From the NCBI GenBank assembly GCA_903813345.2, contig CAIIXF020000012.1, positions 1,777,318 to 1,841,317 on the forward strand: DNA of 64,000 nt, read 5' to 3'. Each line of letters begins with the position of its first letter. Position 1 is the first letter of the stretch. The position numbers and the translations under genes were made by a program. The notes below the pieces were generated by a model. That model had not been told where the DNA came from and did not search any database. It saw only the letters and a list, made by a program, of their open reading frames with translations. Positions 11,605 to 21,600 of the stretch are shown here, in pieces. Source of the DNA: Owenia fusiformis. Its lineage: Eukaryota > Annelida > Polychaeta > Sabellida > Oweniidae.

Positions 11605-11795
11605 ATACACTCCCCTCGATAACTTTGGCAACTGGAGGTTTTCATTAGATAGCATATCAAAGCAAAATTGTTCCAAAATTACAATGATTCCAAAATGACT
11701 GACAGATTTTTTTAAAATCCTCAAACATAAGCATCCTTCAATAAGTGATCCACAAGGGGACTTCCAGTTGTCAAATTTATGGAGTGAAGACTTCA
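11605..11795. mobile_element. Degenerate mariner-like remnant
   Basis: TACACTCCCCTCGATAACTT on the left and a matching inverse near 11768-11790 (GTCAAATTTATGGAGTGAAG) resemble the ends of the intact element at 53881-54748. It is about 190 bp long and decayed. Confidence 0.45.
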
Positions 11796-11935
11796 AGAGT
11801 TCAGTTCATCTAAGAACACAGTCTAAAATGTCTATGAGAATAATCTTATAAAACGTAAGTAGTCCCTGAGGTTATTGATACATTGACAATATGCACCTCA
11901 AGTGAATAAATGAGTTAACGCCAATGTCTTAAGTT

Positions 11936-12000
11936 CCAAGGTTTTTCCATTCGGTTGAGACTCGCTTACTTGCTTGACATCTCGCCCTTCATCAGCTTGG
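11936..12000 (-). promoter_or_regulatory. Candidate SECIS element of SELENOH
   Basis: About 80 bases downstream of the SELENOH stop, on the minus strand, ATGA (11989-11992) is followed after 13 nt by an AA-containing loop and then by GA at 11951-11952. A partial stem GAGAT/GTCTC lies between them, and outer arms CCAAG (11996-12000) and CTTGG (11936-11940) could pair. A SECIS must exist in the 3' UTR if the TGA is decoded as selenocysteine. This is the best candidate I could find by eye, but the stem is imperfect. Confidence 0.35.
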
Positions 12001-12077
12001 TGACCTCAGTCAATGAAGCAACTCAGTCACACTCAAAGGTTAAAGTCACTATGACAGGTAAACAGTTCCTCTTATAG

Positions 12078-15058
12078 CTAGGTCGACATTGCAGAATTTA
12101 CTTCTTTGATGACTTTCTCAGGTTCTGGAAACTTGAGTTTTCTTGGAGGTCCCTTTTTCAAGCCACTCCAGACACTTACTTCTAGAAAATAAACAAAAAT
12201 AGTGTTGTTGCGAGAATGACAAGACACCAAGTGTTTTCTTTATCATGTTAGTTGATGGAGTATTGATTTGTTTCGGTGTTTCAAAGACATAACAACACAT
12301 GGAAACATGTCGAACAATGAATTCCAATGCCAAACACAGATGGATGGCACCATAACAAAACATTTGGAATGTCAATCCATTTTCCATGACCCATAAATGA
12401 AGGAAACTTGACCTAGAAATTGAATTAAAGGAATAAGAAGATAGATAAAGTGTAAACTGTTGGAATAAATTGTTTCAAAAATCCTGCAAATGTTTCATTT
12501 CCAATCCCGATTTTATTTTGAGAAAAGAAAATTGAGATATCTGATCATGGGCTTTCAACTATGAAAGCCCATGATCTGATGAAGTATATAGACTTCTTAA
12601 AATGTCCAAATTTATTAGAACTGAAAAAGGGGACATCCCCTAATTTTTTGAAAGAAAAGGATTGTCCCAAAAAAAGCAAAACCGTTAATTTTTAAAAAAA
12701 ATATGGTTAAAATGTCAATAATGAAAGCAGAAATATTGTTATTTCTTTTAAACTTACTCTTAACTCATCTTTTGAGTTTAATCAGTAATAGAAACACTGC
12801 CTGCACCATCTATTCATGATCAAATACATTTCAGCATTTACAGATTTAGCAGTGCCTGATTTTTTGCACTTATCATTTAATAGTGATTACACACAATATG
12901 CTTACAATATTTACTAAACACAAAAATACTGCTGTTTAAATGTCAGTATTGGGTAAAAATAATGATATTCTATTACTTATTTAAAAATGGACATTACAGA
13001 AATTTCAGATTTTTAGAGTAATTTTTTCTACTGAGGGACAACTGAAGCTAGATCATTGATCTGTAGTCCATAGCTATTTAAAATTAATCTATTATTGTTT
13101 TCCAAGATCTACTAATGTCATTATCTTGTTCTCCTCACCAGCGCCATCCTCTTTAACTATCACACATTCAAAGCTCTTGCTTCTTGGCTTCTCCGTGTTG
13201 ATGTTGATAAGGATGTCACCAAACTCCAAGCGCAATGCATCAGACAAAGCTGCAGCATTGCGCCCATACACGCGTCAAGATTTGCTGAAAAAATAGTTTG
13301 TACATTAATCAGTACAGGAGGGAAAAAATACACATACAAAGTCACCGTAGAATGAAGATGGGAAAGATGAAGGCTGTAGTTACCAAGATGGAAATGATGA
13401 AGACAAAAACATTTAAAGGATGATGATAAGAAGATCTAAGAAGTTAAAGATGAAGGTGAGTAGAATGAAGGTAAGAAAGATGTTGATGTGAAGGATGAAT
13501 ATGGGAATAATGAATATGAAAAAGAGAAGGGTGAAGATGTGATATAAGATGAGAATGATTATGGTGAGACGAAGGATGAAAAAAATGATAAAGATGATCT
13601 GGGAAAAATTGTAATGTTGAATGTGAAAAAGATAAAGAAAAGAGTGATGAATGTGAGAAGGATGACAATGAGAAAGATGAAGATGAAAAGGAGAAGGTGG
13701 AAGATAAAGGTGAGATGGGTAAAGATGAGAAGGAGCAAGATGAAGATGGGAATGATGAAGGTTGGAATTATGAAGATGGAAACATTTAAAGGATGATGGT
13801 AAGAAGATCTAAGAAGTTAAAGATGAAGTTGAGCAGAATGAAGGTAAGAAAGATGTTGATGTGACGGATGAATATGGGAATAATGAATGTGAAATGGAGA
13901 AGGATGGAGATGTGGAAGATGAAGGTGAGAATGAAAAAGGGAATGGTGAAGGTGAGAATGATGAGTAAAAGAAAGAGGAGGGTGATAAGGAAGAACAAGG
14001 GAATGATGACGGTGAGAAGTATAGGGATTAGAAATATGAATGTGAAAGGCTGATGGTGTGACAGATGAAGGTGAGAAGGATGTGGAAATGGAAAAAAATG
14101 AATGTGATATAAGAAGAGAATGATTATGGTGAGACGAAGGATGAAAAGAATGATATTAAAAGGTGATCAGGGAAAATTGTAATGTTGAATGTGAAAAAGA
14201 TAAAGAAAGGAGTGATGAATGTGAGGAGGATGAAGATGAGAAACATGAAGGTGAGAAACATGAAGGTATGGGAGGTAAAGGTGAGAAGGATGACAATGAG
14301 AAGGATGAAGATGAAAAGGAGAAGGTGTGGAAGATAAAGGTGAGACAGGTGAAGATGAGAAAGAGCAAAATGAAGATGGGAATGATGAAGATGAGAAGGT
14401 TCACGGGCTTTTATTGAAGATGAAAAGGATGACTGTGATATGGAAGACTATGGGAATGATGAAGGTGATAAGGAAGAAGATGAGAAGGATGAATGAGTGG
14501 ATGATGACAGTGAGAAGGAGCAAGATGAAGATGGGAATGATGAAGATGAGAAAGTTCATGGGCTTTTATTGAAGATGAAAAGGATGACTGTGATATGGAA
14601 GACTATGGGAATGATGAAGGTGATAAGGAAGAAGATGAGAAGGATGAATGAGTGCGGGATGATGACGGTGAGAAGGAGCAAGATGAAGATGGGAATGATG
14701 AAGATGAGAAAGTTCATGGGCTTTTATTGAAGATGAAAAGGATGACGGTGATATGGAAGACGATGGGAATGATGAAGGTGATAAGGATGAAGATGAGAAG
14801 GAGCAAGATGAAGATGGGAAGGATGAAGGTATGAAATATAAAGGTAAGAGCATAGGCCAAGGGTAAAGTAATAGTAAGCTGTTTGGTTTGAAACGGTCTT
14901 TACCAATGCTCGATCTTGACGCTAAACTTTGCTTTCCCGGGAAATTTCTTTGCTTTCTTTGGGGAAGTCGATCCTGACTCCTCTTTTTCTTCGATTTGTT
15001 TTTCTGAAGTTTTATCTGCTTTAGCATCTGCCACTTTTCTCTTTTGCTTTGGAGCCAT
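12078..15058 (-). CDS. SELENOH: Selenoprotein H, three exons, TGA-encoded Sec
   Basis: Coding exons on the minus strand are 14904-15058, 13139-13284 and 12078-12181 (405 nt, 134 residues), with intact GT/AG borders and matching phases 2 and 1. Exon 1 starts MAPKQKRK and is Lys-rich, like the nuclear-targeting N terminus of the family, and ends KIEHC across the splice. Exon 2 opens CKS-TGA-RVYGRNAAALSDA: the CxxU redox motif, with TGA at 13275-13277 as Sec55. Exon 3 carries WSGLKKGPPRKLKFPEPEK, the diagnostic C-terminal block. SELENOH is a thioredoxin-fold nucleolar redox protein linked to oxidative-stress and DNA-damage responses. Exon 1 read alone appears to stop after IEHW, because that codon crosses the donor. 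Intron 1 holds a long CATCTTC-rich array. It sits head-to-head with STN1. Confidence 0.95.
13370..14850. repeat. Purine-rich GATGAAGATGAGAAG array in SELENOH intron 1
   Basis: About 1.5 kb of almost pure purine on the plus strand, made of GATGAAGAT/GAGAAGGAT-like words. Higher-order copies are visible: a 155-157 bp unit occurs three times (GGGCTTTTATTG at about 14405, 14561 and 14717), and larger blocks repeat at about 372 bp (13422 and 13794) and 565 bp (13541 and 14106). In SELENOH sense orientation it is a pyrimidine tract. The acidic/Lys-rich frames seen on either strand are by-products of the repeat. Confidence 0.85.
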
Positions 15059-15635
15059 CTTACTTATGCTTCGAATCAGTCCCAAGAGATGTTCTTTCTT
15101 CCTGTGCCCAAAGGCAGCACGATGTACTTGGGGTCCGAATGTCGTAAATAAAGATAATTGGACCGTCATAAAGTCGCGGTAAGTTTTAAAAGTTAAAAAC
15201 TTTACTAAAAGTTCCTAAGGAACAATTTCACGACTGTTACTATTATTATGCTAACCTGAAACAGGTTCCATGTTATACTTACTCCTTGTTTGTTATTTTC
15301 AGTTTCAAATAAGACGTTTCTGTGTCCATAAACATCGATTATCGGGAAATATTCACATATTATCGCCCACCTACAATTTATTTAATTTGACAAATTCAAA
15401 TACAAATTCTAATATCATATGAATTAAACTATTGTGTTTCTAGATGGCTTTCTATCAATACAGTATGAGTCAATGCCATTTGGATCTGACATCCAGGTAT
15501 ATAGTAGGGTACAGCAGACAGTTTTGATAATGGCAAACTCCTACACATCCATAGGACATACATGTATTTACATGTAACTGTTGAATCCTGATGAGCAGAA
15601 TGGAAGCTTCTCATGTACTATTATGATACATGAAG
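15059..15635. promoter_or_regulatory. Shared divergent promoter region, SELENOH/STN1
   Basis: The two start codons lie 577 bp apart, back to back, so both promoters and 5' UTRs must fit here unless there are upstream non-coding exons. No TATA box at a useful position was noticed. This is an inference from layout. Confidence 0.5.
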
Positions 15636-18600
15636 ATGGCAGTTCAATATCCTATCTACCCTGAGGAGTATTGGGGACTTGACCCACTATTTAGAACACC
15701 TGTGAAATTATACATCAAACATGTTTTAGAGATGCCCGAGTCACCAGCTGCAGGTATAGTGTTGTACTGTTGTACAGTAAAGCCTGTCTAAATTGACCAG
15801 CCAAAAGCCTTTCAAGTTTCTTTAATAAGTCAGTGGGATCATTACAAAATTGTGACAGCATATATGAGAAAGTGTCCACATTGAAGGGTGTTTGGATTTG
15901 AGTTGGGTAGAATGTACAGCTTTTACCATAGTGTTTAAAGTATAGCAAGTCATGTTTTAGCCACTACTTTGTACATGTATATTCTCACTAATAAACATTG
16001 ACGTGACATAAATAATAATACCAATAAAATAATTGTTTGCTAATTACAGGTGTGTTCCTATTCAAGAATCATCCTATAGTTAAGGTGGACATACAAGGAA
16101 CTGTGGTCAGCATTATCGAGAAAACAAAGTTCACATCATATGGAGGTACATGTAACATTAGTCTATTAGCCCTTTAATTGCAATGTGGGATTAGAATTGT
16201 GGGGAGCTTATATCTTCTCAAGAACTTGCTATATAGCGGTGTAATAGTTATAGATAAAGGTGGTGACATGCTCTTGTGAGATTTCTATGTAATGACACTT
16301 CTTCTTAGTGTTTTGAGCTATCGACCTTGGGGAAGATGGTCTTGATCACTACTATAGCGGTGTCTATTAACGATAGATTTCTTATTTCATTTATTCACCT
16401 ATTCAACATGTTTTAAATTATAATTGTTTGCATTTATACTACACTTTTATGTATTTCAACTATTGTAACTCTCTATTAATTAGAGGTAAATAAATATACA
16501 ATACAACAATTAGTACCACAAAGTTCCATAAAAGGAGTACAACGAGTATATCTGAATTTATCACACCTTTTATTTAACAGTCTTCCCAATTTGACCAGAC
16601 CATCCTATTTAGTAGAAAACCAATGTGTTCCTTTAACCATTAAAATAATATATTTGACATCATAAACCAATGTTTTTGGCCCTCTAAACCTGATCTTACA
16701 TTACTAGTCCTTATAAGGTTACCTTAAATTGATAAAATCTCCCCCATACATATCAATAATTCTTTATGTGCTATATTTATCCTCAGGATGGATGTTCATG
16801 TTCATCTTCATATCACCAATTGAATCTTTCAGTGGATGACAGTACAGGAGTTATCAACTGTTGCTGTTGGAATAATGCAGATGACATTACTGATTTAGAC
16901 ACTTCAGGTACATCACTAATATAACATTATTCAGACAGTTTTTAAGGAAGTCAGCTGGTCATAATTTGAGTTGAAATATTTTTTTTCTGTTAAACCCTCA
17001 TGTATATCTTTATCGTAAATATACAAACAGGCCAATGTTACATCGCACAATCACACTTTAATCTCACTCAGTAAAACTTCACATCCCACAAATTATACAT
17101 GCTAGAAAAAAACATTAAAAATTGATCAAGCTTGTAACGTAGCTGCCTTATTTTAATAAGTTTAAATCTGAGCACTCTTCTCAGTTATTATATATCTTAA
17201 CAAATACCAGGTACGTTTAAGGGGATAATCTCAATATGAAAAAGTCTTCAGTACATGTTTATTTTCAGATCCCCTGAGCAACATTCTGAGGGATTCCCTA
17301 CGTGATATACCTGGTATTTCTAACGTCAAGTTAGGCGACACACTAAATGTGAAAGGAAAATTGAAAGTGTTCAGGGACAGGAGAGAGATCAGCTCCTCTG
17401 ATTCACAATGCTGTATCCTTTTAACAATCTTGGTTGTATAAATTCTATGATTTATAGCGATTTCTTTGTGTCTGCAATGTTGCCCTTTGTGTTTTCATAA
17501 TCAGTTTAATTTGTAAATGTTGACCATGTCTGCATTTAAATAGATTTACCAACAAATGAGAATACAAATGGGGATATCAATCAATGTAAGAGATTAAACT
17601 TGTCAGTGATTATCATTTATCAGTTGTGGGTTTTTATTTCATATTTGTCCACAACTTATATTTTTCTTTATTTTTATTTCTTACATAAGAGGTATATTAA
17701 GTGGAACACCTTTGGTACCGTACCTCTAGAGTTCCACTCACTAGATGTTCCACATGTTTATTCAACATTGAGTCAGTTGGTCTTTGGACTCTGAAAAATG
17801 CTCCACTGACAGAGGTGTTCCACTTTACAGGTTTCACTGTAAACTAAGAAATTCTCCATCTAAAATGTCACTCGACTTTTTTGTGATTATGAGTCAAAGA
17901 AAGCATTCTTGAGTTTCAAATTGACTTCTGTGGTAACTTGAAACCATCTTCTAATTTATTCCACTTACCTTTTATTGTTTCTTCAAATATATTCTTTGAA
18001 AATCGGATTTTAAGGGTGTTAATCAGGGTAATTCTGTGCCATTTTATCAAAAATCTTGTTGCTATCTAGAAACGAGCAATTGTGATCTTGTTGTTACCTA
18101 GGAACGAGTAACTGTGATGTCACGTCACACTCATGTTAATTCTGGAATCACATGGCAGCCATTTTGGAAATATCAAAAAGTTCCCAATTAAAAAGGCTAA
18201 ATGCTGTTTACAAATTGGAAAACTATGGCAGAATCAACAAAGGGTTAGTGAAGATGGTTTCAAAATTATGCACATGACAATGTATGACTACTAAATGCAG
18301 GCAGGGACTTTTAATTGCCAAAAAGTCGAGTGACATTTTAGATGGAGAAATTCTTAGTATCTAAAAAGTCATATATCAATCTTTAACACATAAATAAGAT
18401 AAAGTACTAAGCTTTGATGAGGAGATCACAAGGATGCTAGAGCTCCCTCTATTGTACAAAGATGTATACCATGTGCCATTTAGGCTACCAGAACGTGTTA
18501 AAGAAGACTGGGAACAGATGCAGCTTGAGGGAGAGACAGGGGTCAAGAGCAATGTAAGTGCAATTATTGAATTAATTACATTTGACATAATTTAATGGTG

Positions 18601-21600
18601 ATCAACTTATAATGTATCTTTAAATATACATGTACTGTCTATGATAACCTTGCCCAAGTCAGTCTCTTTTACGTTATCTTGATTCCCATAGCACAGTCTG
18701 TATAGGGTACCTTATCATGTCACCAACAAGATATAGTTACAGTGTCTGTAACAGTTATAACACTTTTGTAACAAGTGCAAGTGGTAAAGTATTAGTACCA
18801 GGAAATAGAGATAAAAAAGTAAAAGAGAACAATCTAGTAGCAATGTTATCTATTTGATTATTTTCCCTTTATTGACACATCTTCGGGGTAAGCAAGAACT
18901 TAGATGCCCAATCAGATAATTAATTTTAATTTAGCATGGATAAGTTAGATATGAGATGGCCTTGGTTGACCTTTTCATGTTAAATTACCAAAATGGAACT
19001 CTTAATGAATATTTTAAATGCTACATATATTGTATACTTCAGCAAACTTTGGCTAAGGAGATCAGTGTAGCTGTCAAGTGTCACATATCTTGAATGCAAC
19101 ATATATTGTATACTTCAGCAAACTTTGGCTAAGGAGATCAGTGTAGCTGTCAAGTGTCACATATCTTGAATGCAACATATATTGTATACTTCAGCAAACT
19201 TTGGCTAAGGAGATCAGTGTAGCTGTCAAGTGTCACATATCTTGAATGCAACATATATTGTATACTTCAGCAAACTTTGGCTAAGGAGATCAGTGTAGCT
19301 GTCAAGTGTCACATATCTTGAATGCAACATATATTGTATACTTCAGCAAACTTTGGCTAAGGAGATCAGTGTAGCTGTCAAGTGTCACATATCTTAAATG
19401 CAACATATATTGTATACTTCAGCAAACCCTGGCTTAGGAGATAAGTGTAGCTGTCAAGTGTCACATATATCTTAAATGCAACATATTGTATACTTCAGCA
19501 AACCCTGGCTTAGGAGATAAGTGTAGCTATCAAGTGTCACATATCTTAAATGCAACATATTGTATACTTCAGCAATCAAACTTTGGCTAAGGAGATCAGT
19601 GTAGCTGTCAAGTGTCACATATCTTAAATGCAACATATTATATACTTCAGCAAACTTTGGCTAAGGAGATCAGTGTAGCTGTCAAGTGTCACATATCTTA
19701 AATGCAACATATTGTATACTTCAGCAAACCCTGGCTAAGGAGATAAGTGTAGCTGTCAAGTGTCACATATCTTAAATGCAACATATTGTATACTTCAGCA
19801 AACCCTGGCTAAGGAGATCAGTGTAGCTGTCAAGTGTCACATATCTTAAATGCAACATATTGTTTACATCAGCAAACCCTGGCTAAGGAGATCAGTGTAG
19901 CTGTCAAGTGTCACATATCTTAAATGCAACATATTGTATACTTCAGCAAACTTTGGCTAAGGAGATCAGTGTAGCTGTCAATTGTCACATATCTTAAATG
20001 CAACATATATTGTATACTTCAGCAAACTTTGGCTAAGGAGATCAGTGTAACTGTCAAGTATCACATATCTTAAATGCAACATATATTGTTTACTTCAGCA
20101 AACTTTGGCTAAGGAGATCAGTTTAGCTGTCAAGTATCACATATCTTAAATGTAACATATTGTATACTTCAGAAAACCCTGGCTAAGGAGATAAGTGTAG
20201 CTGTCAAGTGTCACATATCTTAAATGCAACATATATTGTATACTTCAGCAAACTTTGGCTAAGGAGATCAGTGTAGCTGTCAAGTGTCACATATCTTAAA
20301 TGCAACATATTGTATACTTCAGCAAACCCTGGCTAAGGAGATAAGTGTAGCTGTCAAGTGTCACATATCTTAAATGCAACATATTGTATACTTCAGCAAA
20401 CTTTGGCTAAGGAGATTAGTGTAGTTGTCAAGTGTCACATATCTTAAATGCAACATATTGCATACTTCAGCAAACCTTGGCTAAGGAGATTAGTGTAGCT
20501 GTCAAGTGGCATATATCCCAAGGACCTGTGAAGTACCTTCACATAGATGACATCCATAACATTGGAGCCATCAAGCAGATTTTAGAAATGGTAGAGACAT
20601 CAGCAGATGAGGTTTGTGTGTGTGCAATATTCTTTGTTTCTAAAGTAACAGGTTTATGCGTGATATTAAAATGTTCAATCAGAATCTGATGTCTGCTTGT
20701 CAAATTTTTATGGAACAAGATTGATGATGGCTTATTAAGCCATTTTTGAACAAAATGGTGTTTTAAAACAATTTTTTTGTATAATTTAGTATATAGAGAT
20801 TATCCTATATGAGGTTCAGGATATTGGGATTATCCCGAGGCCAATATAATATATCTGCCCGAGGGCCGTAGGTCCCGAGGGTAGATATATTATATTGGCA
20901 AAGGGATAACCCCAATATTCGAACCGACTATAGGATGATCTGTTTATCCCATACCAATCACATTGTTCAATTGGCCAAAGTTCAGAAACTTTGCAACCAA
21001 CCGTGGAATTATTTTAAAATATTCATGTCCAGTTTTGTATTCTTGTCCGTAGCCGTATTTTCCTGTTCAAATCTTTGATTATTAACGGGGTAAGCTCCTT
21101 CCCTTCTTTTAAGCATCAAACAGATCGCGATTGTCTGCTATTTTCTCCATTGTCGTTTTCAGTATGCGAACGTTACAAAAAAGAACCAATACGGGAACAG
21201 CGATTATGACGTAGCGGGCAGATATACTATATCTGCCCGCTCGGAGCGGGACGTAAAGCTATATCTGCCCGCTGATGAAAATATAAGTTTTTACAAACCG
21301 GCTTTATGTACCCGTAACACGTCCAAGTATGGGATAAAACTTTTTATATAAGATCTCAATAACATTGAGTAAGACTTTATGTATTATACTAGAAGTCAAA
21401 TCAGTTCAACATGTCCTTGAGGCCTTTTGGTGAAATCTCAATTTTGCATAAGCAATTTACTAGTATTTCTGATAAGAATTTAGCAAACTGCATCTTTTTT
21501 ATTGTGCCTCATTTATTTATCAAAAATAAGATTCATACATCTGATGTATTCATGATTTTGCTGTTTTAGACATCACACACTAATAACCTGGTGGAGAAGG

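Larger units (their letters stand above)
8661..11935. other. Intergenic stretch between the PSTS gene and SELENOH
   Basis: No exon is seen. It contains one short TTAA element (10270-10359) and a degenerate mariner-like remnant (about 11605-11795). The rest is AT-rich and shows no recognisable feature. Confidence 0.5.

Noticed and set aside
13444-14906. Several Lys/Asp/Glu- or His/Ser-rich proteins on both strands
   Set aside because: All lie in the purine-rich intron array; no splice support, and the frames follow the repeat.
14900-15169. Complete 89-residue protein ending IEHW
   Set aside because: It is SELENOH exon 1 read through its splice donor; the apparent TGG-TAA is TG joined to the intron GTAAAG.
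20432-20689. 85-residue protein starting in the STN1 array
   Set aside because: It is STN1 exon 6 with intron on both sides; the start is a GTG in the repeat spacer and the 3' part runs past the donor at 20612.
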